Part shown: in pieces, positions 8,428 to 15,112 of the stretch
Layout of the letters: each line of letters begins with the position of its first letter
Position numbering within the stretch: the first letter of the stretch is position 1
Assembly: GCA_045592485.1 (NCBI GenBank)
Contig: JAZNUS010000149.1
Coordinates: 1-18,384, forward strand
Source: RGIG1828 sp045592485
Lineage (GTDB): Bacteria; Bacillota; Clostridia; UMGS1810
Length of the DNA: 18,384 bases
Reading direction: 5' to 3'
Notes under the pieces: generated by a model
What the model was told of the DNA's origin: nothing
Database searches by the model: none
What the model saw: only the letters and a program-made list of their open reading frames with translations
Program-made: the position numbers and the translations under genes

Positions 8428-9021
8428 TTAATCTAATTCCTTTATTTTTATTGCAAACAGTCTGGTATAGAGAACCGAAGCAAAAATAAGCAAAGCATCA
8501 CTGCATATAACAAGTATATCCGAAAAAATCGGGTTAACCTCAAACCCAAGCATGGGAAGCACAAAAAGAATTACCATGGCTGTGTCAACAAAACCCGTGC
8601 TGAGCTTTCCGTACCATTTTGCTCCGAATATTTTTCCACCTTTGCCAAGAAGCACAAGCCCCATTATTCCCATACTGATTTCCTTTACAAAAAGAATAAT
8701 TGCAACTGAAATCATTTTCGGATAGCTGAACATAAGACAAATGGCAACTGCAAACTGATACAGCTTGTCTGCTATGGGGTCAATTGTTTTGCCAAGGTCA
8801 GTCACGCAATTGAATTTCCGTGCAATTTTTCCGTCGAAGAAATCTGTGAGAAAAGCAACGACCAGAACAACAAGGGCAATGTTATAGTACGAAGGATGTG
8901 CCTCTGCATTGATATAGAGCAGTACGAAAACCGGAATAAGAAGCACACGGACATACACAAGTATATTGGGTAATGTAAAAATTTCATTTCTGAGATACCT
9001 GTTATTTTGAGCATCCGTCAT
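8428..9021 (-). CDS. pgsA: CDP-diacylglycerol--glycerol-3-phosphate 3-phosphatidyltransferase
   Basis: PgsA makes phosphatidylglycerophosphate, the committed step towards phosphatidylglycerol and cardiolipin, at the cytoplasmic membrane. The 197-aa protein has several membrane helices and the full CDP-alcohol phosphatidyltransferase motif DxxDGxxARx8Gx3Dx3D: Asp60, Asp63, Gly64, Ala67, Arg68, Gly77, Asp81 and Asp85, in the stretch DFFDGKIARKF...GKTIDPIADK. The N-terminal LPNILVYVRVLLIPVFVLLY is typical of PgsA. The ribosome binding site AAAGG is modest and the start ATG lies about 39 nt after the -10 box. It is the first gene of a two-gene unit with rhaA, an unexpected pairing. Another CDP-alcohol substrate cannot be fully excluded, but the motif context favours glycerol-3-phosphate. 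Confidence 0.93.
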   Translation of the reverse strand: MTDAQNNRYLRNEIFTLPNILVYVRVLLIPVFVLLYINAEAHPSYYNIALVVLVVAFLTDFFDGKIARKFNCVTDLGKTIDPIADKLYQFAVAICLMFSYPKMISVAIILFVKEISMGIMGLVLLGKGGKIFGAKWYGKLSTGFVDTAMVILFVLPMLGFEVNPIFSDILVICSDALLIFASVLYTRLFAIKIKELD

Positions 9022-9059
9022 AAAAAAATCTGCCTTTCAATAAAATTCCATTATATGTT

Positions 9060-9088
9060 ATTATACATATATATTATGGATTTGTCAA
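9060..9088 (-). promoter_or_regulatory. Sigma-A promoter of pgsA-rhaA
   Basis: On the minus strand a perfect TTGACA (9083-9088), a 17-nt spacer and a perfect TATAAT (9060-9065) lie just upstream of pgsA. This predicts a short leader of roughly 30 nt and strong constitutive expression; no obvious operator overlaps it. Confidence 0.88.
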
Positions 9089-9103
9089 CCCAAACAATAC
9101 AAG

Positions 9104-9126
9104 AAAAGGCACCCGAAGGTGCCTTA
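9104..9126 (-). terminator. Intrinsic terminator after the creatininase-family gene
   Basis: A perfect 8-bp stem AAGGCACC/GGTGCCTT (9106-9113 with 9118-9125) with a TTCG tetraloop on the minus strand is followed by TTTTCTTG. It starts 7 nt beyond the stop codon and isolates this gene from the pgsA promoter. Confidence 0.93.
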
Positions 9127-9132
9127 AAATTA

Positions 9133-9972
9133 TTATTTTTGTTTAGCAGTCCACTCAGCGTGATATTCGTTGGAAATGGTTTCTTCTTTGAGGAATTTAA
9201 TCTGGTCTGCCAGAACATCTGTGGAATATTCTTTGATTGCTCTTGCAATTCTTTCATTGAGACCGGGAACATAGCCTCCTGCATAGGAATTGGGATAGTT
9301 CGCCATCCATGCAAAGGGGGTTCCGATGCCCTTTTTGCCGAAATCATCAAAACGGTGAGTTGAAAGACCGTTTTCCTGATTCATCTTGTCTAAGCGGATT
9401 GTTTCAGGACGAACAGAGTAGATAAATGCAGTTTCCACAAAGCAAGCATGACCGTGAACAACTTTATTGTCAACAAAATCCTGCATAATCTTTTTGTCTT
9501 CGTCTGTAAGGAAGTCATATCCGATTTCAAGAATTTCAGGAATGCAGTTTGTTGTGAGATTGGCGCTGAATACCATATAGTCATTTTTGTCATAGAGGAC
9601 CGAACGGGTGAAGTTGTCAATCATGGCACCGTTTCCACCGTGGCAGTTATAGATAAGAATTTTCTTGAAACCATTTCTTGCGATTTCTCTGCAGGTTTCG
9701 GTTAAGATGTCAAAGCGGAGCTTTGCCGAAAACATTACTGTGCCTGCATATTCACCTGAGCCTGTTTTTTCACCGAAATACATAGCCGGAAAAACAACGG
9801 CATCTTCCTTTTCGGCAGCAATTCTTGCAAATTCTGCAGCCTGAATAACATCTGTACCCACGGGCATATGCTGACCGTGTTTTTCGAGACATCCTACAGG
9901 AAGAATACACACTCCCTTTGATTTTTCGATGGCTTCTTTAAATTCTTCTTCTCTTAAATTTTCCCATAACAT
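9133..9972 (-). CDS. Creatininase-family metal-dependent amidohydrolase
   Basis: A 279-aa protein of the creatininase/MftE-like family: cytoplasmic hydrolases with a di-metal site acting on amide bonds or lactams. The metal motif ExHGxHxPxGTD is clear as E30, H32, H35 and D41 (LEKHGQHMPVGTD), followed by NCHGGN (109-114) with His111, and HACFVET (175-181) with Glu180. Length and order fit the family and the site looks intact. The family is broad (creatinine, formamide steps of flavin-related pathways, peptide maturation, sugar-associated enzymes), and neither the substrate nor the pathway can be read from the neighbours. It is a single-gene unit with two promoters upstream and its own terminator; GGAGGT precedes the ATG. 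Confidence 0.88.
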   Translation of the reverse strand: MLWENLREEEFKEAIEKSKGVCILPVGCLEKHGQHMPVGTDVIQAAEFARIAAEKEDAVVFPAMYFGEKTGSGEYAGTVMFSAKLRFDILTETCREIARNGFKKILIYNCHGGNGAMIDNFTRSVLYDKNDYMVFSANLTTNCIPEILEIGYDFLTDEDKKIMQDFVDNKVVHGHACFVETAFIYSVRPETIRLDKMNQENGLSTHRFDDFGKKGIGTPFAWMANYPNSYAGGYVPGLNERIARAIKEYSTDVLADQIKFLKEETISNEYHAEWTAKQK

Positions 9973-10048
9973 AATCAGTTACCTCCACAATTTGTATAAT
10001 TATTATCTGAAACCTTTTAACTTGGCTCTGATTGTTGAATGCAAGTTG

Positions 10049-10077
10049 ATCATAGCCTTGCAAAGGTTTAAAGTCAA
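10049..10077 (-). promoter_or_regulatory. Proximal promoter (P2) of the creatininase-family gene with candidate operator
   Basis: On the minus strand TTGACT (10072-10077), 17 nt, TATGAT (10049-10054). The spacer holds an inverted repeat, AACCTT-TGC-AAGGCT (10054-10068, one mismatch), placed where a repressor would block RNA polymerase. The operator is inference from position and symmetry only. Confidence 0.65.
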
Positions 10078-10137
10078 TAAATCATTTTGACTGATTCTCT
10101 TAAAAGCATCACTGACCGGATGCTTCTCTTTCGCTAA

Positions 10138-10166
10138 ATAATAACAAATAACGAAATTATTGTCAA
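10138..10166 (-). promoter_or_regulatory. Distal promoter (P1) of the creatininase-family gene
   Basis: On the minus strand a perfect TTGACA (10161-10166), a 17-nt spacer, and TATTAT (10138-10143). A transcript from here would have a leader of about 160 nt containing a small hairpin, AAGCATC/GATGCTT (10104-10110 with 10119-10125), followed by TTTA, which may weakly attenuate it. No convincing gene lies in 9973-10293; the rest of this gap holds P2 and the symporter terminator. Confidence 0.7.
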
Positions 10167-10212
10167 TAGCTTTTTCTGTTATTTTCGTGTCATTTTCTGT
10201 TTGTTTAATCTC

Positions 10213-10263
10213 AAAAAAAGAATATGCCCCAAAAGGCGGTGACTGCCCTTTGAGACATACTCT
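10213..10263 (-). terminator. Intrinsic terminator of the symporter gene
   Basis: In minus-strand RNA a 19-bp stem including a few G-U pairs (10245-10263 with 10219-10237) with a 7-nt loop is followed by a run of T (10213-10218 read as T). The wobbles pair only in minus-strand RNA, which fixes its direction as downstream of the symporter gene. Confidence 0.93.
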
Positions 10264-10293
10264 TTTAGTAGGTATCAAAAATAAATTTATTGC

Positions 10294-11742
10294 TTATTTG
10301 TCAAGCTTGTCTTTGCCGCCTTTTGCAGCTTTAACAACAATCCCCGCAAGAGCAAACATTGCTATGGCATTGGGGAGAACCATAAACTGGTTGAATGTGT
10401 CCTGGATAAGCCATACGAGCTCGTTTTCCTGAACAACTGTACCAACAAAGATGAAGATAACTGCAATTATGGAATAAACAATTGTTGCTTTTTTGCCGAA
10501 GAGGTAGTTGAAGTTGATTTTGCCAAAGAGGTTCCAGCTGATGATTGTTGTGAAAGCAAAGAACATAAGGCAGATTGCAACATAAATGTTACCGATGCTT
10601 GAACCGAATACGCTTCCGAAGGCTGACTGAGCCACATTGGTCTTGTCAATTCCTGCTTCTGCCATAAGAGTTGCATAGCTTGCACCGTCAGCATTTGCCA
10701 ATACACCGTCGCCAACATAGGTACAGGTAATAACAACAAGAGCTGTCATTGTGAGCACTACAAATGTATCAAGGAACACACCTATCATAGCTGCAACACC
10801 CTGTTCGTGGGGGTTTTTAACATTTGCCATAGCGTGTGCGTGAGGAGTTGAACCCATACCTGCTTCGTTGGAGAAAAGACCTCTCTTTGCACCCTGGCTG
10901 ATAGCTGTTTTAAGAGAAGCACCGATACCACCGCCGATGAGAGCCTGGGGAGTGAATGCATATTTGAAAATTGCACCGAAGGCTGCGGGGATATTAACAA
11001 TGTTTACAGCAAGAACAATAAGTCCGCCCACAATGTAGAGAACTGCCATGACGGGAACAATTTTTTCGGCAGTTGCAGCGATTCTCTGAGCACCGCCGAT
11101 GATAATGAAGGCAACAACAATTGAAATTACAACACCTGTAACCCATGTGGGAATACCAAAGGCTGTGTTAAATGTTGCACCAATGGAGTTGGACTGAACC
11201 ATACCGCCGATGAATCCGAGAGAAATTACGGTTGCTACTGCAAAAAAGCCTGCAAGGAATGTACCGAATTTGCCTTTGAATGCGTGCTTGATGTAGTAGA
11301 TGGGACCGCCATGAACAGTTCCGTCAGCATCTATCTTTCTTGTTTCCTGAGCAAGAACTGCTTCTGCATAGATTGTTGCCATTCCGAGGAACGCAATTAT
11401 CCACATCCAGAAGATTGCACCGGGACCGCCGATGAGAATAGCACCAGAAGCACCAACGATGTTACCTGTACCAACCTGACCTGCAACTGCAGTAGCCAGT
11501 GCCTGGAAGGAGCTCATACCGCTTTTTGCTTTTTCGCCCTTAAGCGAAATGTTACCGAAAACCTGTTTCATGCCTTCGCCAAAGCAACGAACCTGCACGA
11601 AACGGGTTTTGAAGGAAAAGAACAAACCAACTGCAACAAGCAATATGATGAGAACATAGTTAGCCATGTAATCATTGATTGCTGTCATCACTTTGAGAGT
11701 TCCTGCCTCAAGGCCCGAAAGCCATTGTGTGAATCCATTCAT
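10294..11742 (-). CDS. agcS: Sodium:alanine/glycine symporter (AgcS family)
   Basis: A 482-aa inner-membrane transporter of the alanine or glycine:cation symporter family, importing small amino acids with Na+. It shows about ten or eleven hydrophobic helices, the substrate/ion motif VGTGNIVGASGAILIGGPGA with the family signature GGPGAIFWMW near residues 104-113, and the conserved NEAGMGSTPHAHA block in the middle. Length is typical. The ATG has AGGAGG eight nt upstream. The leader carries a glycine riboswitch, which argues that glycine is the relevant substrate or signal; alanine may also be carried. It is transcribed alone and closed by a long terminator. Confidence 0.95.
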   Translation of the reverse strand: MNGFTQWLSGLEAGTLKVMTAINDYMANYVLIILLVAVGLFFSFKTRFVQVRCFGEGMKQVFGNISLKGEKAKSGMSSFQALATAVAGQVGTGNIVGASGAILIGGPGAIFWMWIIAFLGMATIYAEAVLAQETRKIDADGTVHGGPIYYIKHAFKGKFGTFLAGFFAVATVISLGFIGGMVQSNSIGATFNTAFGIPTWVTGVVISIVVAFIIIGGAQRIAATAEKIVPVMAVLYIVGGLIVLAVNIVNIPAAFGAIFKYAFTPQALIGGGIGASLKTAISQGAKRGLFSNEAGMGSTPHAHAMANVKNPHEQGVAAMIGVFLDTFVVLTMTALVVITCTYVGDGVLANADGASYATLMAEAGIDKTNVAQSAFGSVFGSSIGNIYVAICLMFFAFTTIISWNLFGKINFNYLFGKKATIVYSIIAVIFIFVGTVVQENELVWLIQDTFNQFMVLPNAIAMFALAGIVVKAAKGGKDKLDK

Positions 11743-11795
11743 TTTTTAAATCCTCCTAAATGAAAAAAGTTACCGTTTTATGCACGATAACTCTG

Positions 11796-11838
11796 AAAAA
11801 ACACACATTATCCGCCTATGGCATCTGATGCGTGTTTT
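11796..11838 (-). terminator. Riboswitch expression platform: intrinsic terminator
   Basis: In minus-strand RNA AAAACACGCAT (starting at 11838) pairs with ATGTGTGTTTT (ending at 11798), the outer arms sandwiching a small GCC/GGC hairpin, and a T-run ends at 11796. One pair is a G-U that exists only in this strand. The 5' arm begins right after the aptamer P1 strand (11840-11844), so folding of the aptamer and terminator are physically linked. Confidence 0.78.
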
Positions 11839-11839
11839 G

Positions 11840-11950
11840 CTCTGTCCTTTTGCCTGAGAGTTTCGGCTATGGCCTTGCACCTTCGGCACTCAAAGATGAG
11901 ATTCTCCAGAGTTCTCTGCACTTTCGGTTTTGCTTTTGCAATTCCGAAAG
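11840..11950 (-). ncRNA. Glycine riboswitch, single aptamer with 5' partner hairpin
   Basis: Read on the minus strand, P1 forms from CTCTG (11907-11911) and CAGAG (11840-11844). Inside it are a P2 GAGA/TCTC pair, a P3a hairpin, the core GCCGAAGG...GCAA, a GGC/GCC P3b stem, and the diagnostic AAACTCTCAGGCAAAAGGAC. These are the conserved elements of the gcvT/glycine aptamer. Only one aptamer core is present. Before it stands a hairpin CTTTCGG/CCGAAAG with inner TTGC/GCAA (11921-11950), which fits the 'ghost aptamer' known from single-aptamer glycine riboswitches. It controls the downstream symporter, probably through the adjoining terminator; whether glycine turns it on or off cannot be settled by eye. 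Confidence 0.93.
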
Positions 11951-11976
11951 GATCAACGAGTATTCAATTTAATGCT

Positions 11977-12005
11977 ATTTTATCATTAATGTCGCTTTTT
12001 GTCAA
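11977..12005 (-). promoter_or_regulatory. Sigma-A promoter of the riboswitch-symporter unit
   Basis: On the minus strand a perfect TTGACA (12000-12005), a 17-nt spacer, and TAAAAT (11977-11982). It lies just upstream of the riboswitch, predicting a leader of about 230 nt before the symporter start codon. The remaining 12006-12159 holds no gene that I can support. Confidence 0.88.
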
Positions 12006-12159
12006 TAAAAATAAGTGTTAAAAACTCACTTGTCAGAGAACAATATATTATTAGACATATACAAAAAATACCATTTCCCGATACCGGTTCCGGTTCTGAA
12101 CTGTTTTTCAAAGCATATACATAATACAAGACTGACTGTTTTGCTCGGAGGGAAAAACT

Positions 12160-12969
12160 ATGAAATATAAAAGAAAAAAATCTTCCTTATCAAAGTATGT
12201 GTCATCAGCGGAACAAAAAGGCAGGAGGGTGAAAATCTCCGGATTCAAAAAATTTGTTATTACATTTTCTGTTCTGGCATTTGTTTTTGTGAGTCTTTTA
12301 AACAGCGGCATTTTAAAGATAGAGAACTCAAAAACGGCAAAATATATAAACAGCAAAACAAGTGCAATATCTACATTTATAGATAAAAAGTCACCGATAC
12401 TGTCAAAGGTAGGAAGGGCAGGTGCCGAGTTTTGTTTCGGATATCTCCGCAATGTGTCCGACGACAATCAAAAGGCTTTTGCTGATGAGGGAGCTTTAAG
12501 CGACGGAACGGTTGAAATGACTGCAGACTCAGCCGGGAACACTTTTGTTGAAGAGACAGAAGCGGTTGCGGACAATGAATCGGAGTTTGAGCCTATCTTT
12601 CCCTGTCAGGGAAGAATATCCTCACCCTACGGAGAGCGGCTCCACCCCATAAGCGGTCAGGGAGATTTTCACAACGGCATAGATATTGCCGCAGTTCTTG
12701 GTACTGAGATAAAAGCAATCGAGGACGGAGTTGTTGAAAAGTGCGAATACAATCAATATTCCGGTAATTTTGCAGTGATACGCCACAACGATTCCACCAC
12801 CAGCTCCTATGCACACATGGCAAAAGCAGAGGTAACAACGGGGCAAAAAGTGAAAAAAGGTGATATAATCGGAATTGTGGGAAACACCGGCTCGTCCACC
12901 GGTCCCCATCTTCACATGGAAATCAGAATAGACAAAAATCCGGTTAACCCCATGAACTATTTGAAATGA
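12160..12969 (+). CDS. spoIVFA: SpoIVFA-like membrane protein with LytM (M23) peptidase domain
   Basis: A 269-aa protein with a basic cytosolic N-terminus, one membrane helix (about residues 30-50), a variable linker, and a C-terminal LytM/M23 domain (about 145-269). The domain has the zinc-peptidase motifs: HNGID (His and Asp), SYAHM, and HLHME near the end, so the metal site looks complete. In Bacillus subtilis SpoIVFA sits in the outer forespore membrane and holds the intramembrane protease SpoIVFB inactive until SpoIVB cleaves it. I chose this assignment over SpoIIQ or a generic M23 endopeptidase because a SpoIVFB-like gene follows directly. GGAGGG precedes the ATG. The stop codon overlaps an ATG (ATGA) that leads only into a five-codon dead-end reading. 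Confidence 0.82.
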   Translation: MKYKRKKSSLSKYVSSAEQKGRRVKISGFKKFVITFSVLAFVFVSLLNSGILKIENSKTAKYINSKTSAISTFIDKKSPILSKVGRAGAEFCFGYLRNVSDDNQKAFADEGALSDGTVEMTADSAGNTFVEETEAVADNESEFEPIFPCQGRISSPYGERLHPISGQGDFHNGIDIAAVLGTEIKAIEDGVVEKCEYNQYSGNFAVIRHNDSTTSSYAHMAKAEVTTGQKVKKGDIIGIVGNTGSSTGPHLHMEIRIDKNPVNPMNYLK

Positions 12970-12983
12970 TGCAGGTGATTTAA

Positions 12984-13799
12984 ATAAAAGTTGTTTTTGG
13001 CAAAGGGATTTGTGTAAGCTTATTTTTTGGAGTACTTACCGGTCATATCGGCGAGATTTTGTGGGCTTACGGAGCTGCTGTCCTTCACGAATGCGGGCAT
13101 ATTACGGCTGCTTTTTTGGCAAAGCAGAAATGCGAATGTGTGAAAATTGGTTTTTTTGGTGTTAATCTGTCGGTGAAAAAGTTTTCGGGAGTAAAAGAAT
13201 GTTTAATTACAGCCTTTGCCGGACCATGTGTAAGCTTTGTCTTGTTTCTTCTGTCAATGGTCATACGAAAATTTTTGAAATGTGAGACATTGGCATTTTT
13301 TGAATTTGCAAACCTGTGCATTGGTCTTGCCAATCTGATTCCGGCTCTGCCCCTTGACGGAGGCGTGATTGTGAAAGGCATAATTCAGGGAAGGGCAGGT
13401 ATCATTGCCGGCGAAAGAATTATGAAAAAGCTTACCCTTTCAATGTGTTTTCTGTTTTGGGGTATATGCATTCTGACTGCTCTTGCCAAAAAGATAAATT
13501 TGTCGTTGATGTTTTTTTCAGTATTTTTGCTTTATTCGGCAACACGCGAAAATGAAAGATATATTTTTGAGAAAAAATGCGTTTTGTGCGGTGAAATACG
13601 CACCTGTAAAAAAATACGCTACATACCCTTTGACTGTGAGAGCGATCTTCTTTCTGTTGCGTCAAAAATATCACCATCATATTTCCTTATTGTACCCGTG
13701 TTTGATGAAGGGAGATTTATTGGTGAAATCAATCAGATTGACATTCCCGGGCTTATGAAAACCAAGGGCGGATTGTGTGTTTTGAAGGATTGTTTTTAA
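12984..13799 (+). CDS. spoIVFB: SpoIVFB-like intramembrane metalloprotease (M50), apparent ATA start
   Basis: An M50 site-2-protease family protein; SpoIVFB cleaves pro-sigma-K in the mother cell during sporulation. The zinc motif HECGH (residues 35-39 in my numbering) and the second site NLIPALPLDGG with Asp125 are intact, four to six helices are visible, and the C-terminal part (about 210-271) resembles a CBS domain, as in SpoIVFB. The start is the problem: homology-like sequence (a helix beginning KVVFGKGICVSLFFGV) continues upstream to an ATA at 12984, preceded by AGGTGAT (12973-12979) at ideal spacing and by an in-frame TAA at 12981. No ATG, GTG or TTG lies between; the first is TTG at 13059, which would remove the first helix and leave only nine residues before HExxH. 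I annotate ATA with reservation, giving 271 aa. Confidence 0.78.
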   Translation: MKVVFGKGICVSLFFGVLTGHIGEILWAYGAAVLHECGHITAAFLAKQKCECVKIGFFGVNLSVKKFSGVKECLITAFAGPCVSFVLFLLSMVIRKFLKCETLAFFEFANLCIGLANLIPALPLDGGVIVKGIIQGRAGIIAGERIMKKLTLSMCFLFWGICILTALAKKINLSLMFFSVFLLYSATRENERYIFEKKCVLCGEIRTCKKIRYIPFDCESDLLSVASKISPSYFLIVPVFDEGRFIGEINQIDIPGLMKTKGGLCVLKDCF

Positions 13800-13868
13800 G
13801 AAAAAAGAATGTTTTTGTAATTTTAAGCTTTTTAAACTGCATTTTTTAAAGAAATCACTAAAAAAATG

Positions 13869-13897
13869 TTGACAAACAGGCTTTATTGCTATATAAT
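13869..13897 (+). promoter_or_regulatory. Sigma-A promoter of the ROK regulator gene
   Basis: Perfect TTGACA (13869-13874), a 17-nt spacer and perfect TATAAT (13892-13897), about 40 nt before the start codon. It follows spoIVFB with no convincing terminator between. It separates the sugar module from the sporulation genes. Confidence 0.9.
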
Positions 13898-13899
13898 CT

Positions 13900-13922
13900 A
13901 TTTGTAAACCCACTGAACAAAT
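13900..13922 (+). promoter_or_regulatory. Candidate operator for the ROK regulator
   Basis: An inverted repeat ATTTGT-N11-ACAAAT covers the expected transcription start and ends just before the ribosome binding site. Its place would suit autoregulation by the ROK protein encoded immediately downstream. This is inference from symmetry and position; the arms are only 6 nt. Confidence 0.4.
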
Positions 13923-13936
13923 TAAGGAGTGGTCTC

Positions 13937-15073
13937 TTGGAACAGGCAGTAAACAGTCAGCAGCTTATTAAGGAAAATCACCTCAGACTTGTGTTTTCTC
14001 TTATTCATGAGGTTGACGGCATTTCCAGAGCAGACATCAAAAAGCTCACAAAGCTTAGTGCCACCACCATTTCAGCTCTTGTTGAAGAGCTGATGGCAAA
14101 AGGGCTTGTTGTGGAGTCGGGCACAAAAAGTGCCGGACGAAGCGGAAGAAAGGCAATTTCTCTTTCGGTTAATCCTGCCGGGGGATATTTTGCGGTAGTT
14201 GCAGTTTCAGGCCATCATTTCAGACTCAGGCTTTTTGACTTGTTCTTTGAAGAAATTTTTTCAAAAAAGATTCGCTATGATGTTCAAAAGCCCTTGTCGG
14301 AAACTCTTGTGGATTTTCTTTCACAAAATGTCTGTGTCAGCGGCTACGGAAATCTTTTGGGTATTGCAGTTGGTATGCCGGCTATCATTGACGACAAACA
14401 GAGTATTGTTTCTTCAACGGTTCTCACGGTTTCGCCCAATGACGATGTGTACGGCTCGCTTTGCAAAAGCTTTGCCGATTGCAAAATTGTTATCTGCAAC
14501 AATTCGGCCTTTGTGGCATATGCAGAGCTTGAATTCGGTGATACCGATTCCGACAGTCTCATATCCGTGGACATAAGCGACGGCGTAGGTGCGGCGGCAA
14601 TTGTAGATGGTGCTCCGTTTACAGGCAGTGCCGGAATGGCGTGTGAATTTGGTCACATAAGCGTGGATATGAACGGCAAAAAGTGCCGTTGCGGCTCAAG
14701 AGGCTGCCTTGAAACCATAATAAGCATACCGGCAATTCTTGAAAAAGCATCGGAAATCTGCAAAACAACTGTGGACATTGAATCCCTTGCCGAAGCTGTT
14801 GCTAAAAATGCGGAACTGACAGACTACATAGATCATGTTTGCACTGTGCTTGCATTTGGAATCAACAACCTCATAAATATGTTTGACCCCGGTGCGGTGG
14901 TTATTTGCGGTGACATTCTTACCCTTGGTGAAAGATTCATTGCAAAGCTCCGTTCACGAATGAAGGATATTTCTCTTCCGGGAAGAGATGTTTCGATTAC
15001 GGCATCTACTCTGGGAGATAATGCAGAATATAAAGGCGGCGCAAAATATATTTTTGACTGTCTTTTTAAATAA
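13937..15073 (+). CDS. ROK-family transcriptional regulator, kinase site lost
   Basis: A 378-aa protein with an N-terminal winged helix-turn-helix (about residues 15-62, with ISRADIKKLTKLSATTISAL) and a C-terminal ROK sugar-binding fold. The ROK zinc motif is complete: FGHIS (238-242) and CRCGSRGC (250-257). The ATP-binding DxGxT motif is missing (AVSGHHFRL near 89-97), and the usual catalytic Asp of the ND motif is replaced in NNS (188-190). It should therefore be a repressor of the NagC/Mlc/XylR type that senses a sugar, not a kinase. I start at TTG 13937 because AAGGAG (13924-13929) is 7 nt upstream; the reading frame is open further back but would cover the promoter. The aminotransferase and dehydrogenase downstream are the likely targets. 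Confidence 0.9.
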   Translation: MEQAVNSQQLIKENHLRLVFSLIHEVDGISRADIKKLTKLSATTISALVEELMAKGLVVESGTKSAGRSGRKAISLSVNPAGGYFAVVAVSGHHFRLRLFDLFFEEIFSKKIRYDVQKPLSETLVDFLSQNVCVSGYGNLLGIAVGMPAIIDDKQSIVSSTVLTVSPNDDVYGSLCKSFADCKIVICNNSAFVAYAELEFGDTDSDSLISVDISDGVGAAAIVDGAPFTGSAGMACEFGHISVDMNGKKCRCGSRGCLETIISIPAILEKASEICKTTVDIESLAEAVAKNAELTDYIDHVCTVLAFGINNLINMFDPGAVVICGDILTLGERFIAKLRSRMKDISLPGRDVSITASTLGDNAEYKGGAKYIFDCLFK

Positions 15074-15083
15074 AAATTATTAT
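15054..15083 (+). promoter_or_regulatory. Candidate internal promoter before the aminotransferase gene
   Basis: TTGACT (15054-15059), 18 nt, TATTAT (15078-15083), overlapping the last codons of the ROK gene. It would give the aminotransferase its own strong transcript with a short leader, fitting its codon choice. The surroundings are very AT-rich, so the match could be chance. Confidence 0.4.
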
Positions 15084-15112
15084 TTTATATAATACGAAAG
15101 GATGATTTAATC

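Noticed and set aside
7854..8489. Open frame of 211 codons on the plus strand
   Set aside because: It is antisense to rhaA and the end of pgsA, both of which are certain; no domain is recognisable.
10054..10130. T-box or other known riboswitch in the creatininase-gene leader
   Set aside because: There is no T-box core sequence and no recognisable aptamer; only one 7-bp hairpin.
10003..10278. Open frame of 91 codons on the minus strand between the symporter and creatininase genes
   Set aside because: It starts inside the symporter terminator and runs through two consensus promoters; no ribosome binding site supports it. The C-terminal part looks mildly protein-like, but I see no start for it.
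11284..11763. Open frame of 159 codons on the plus strand
   Set aside because: It is antisense to the symporter gene and Cys/Ser-rich as expected for a shadow frame.
12084..12095. Tandem CCGGTT repeat upstream of spoIVFA
   Set aside because: Two six-base units are too short to claim an operator, and I could not fit a sigma-E promoter to this gap with confidence.
13059..13799. SpoIVFB started at TTG 13059
   Set aside because: This would delete the first membrane helix and leave nine residues before HExxH; no Shine-Dalgarno stands before it, and family-like sequence continues upstream.
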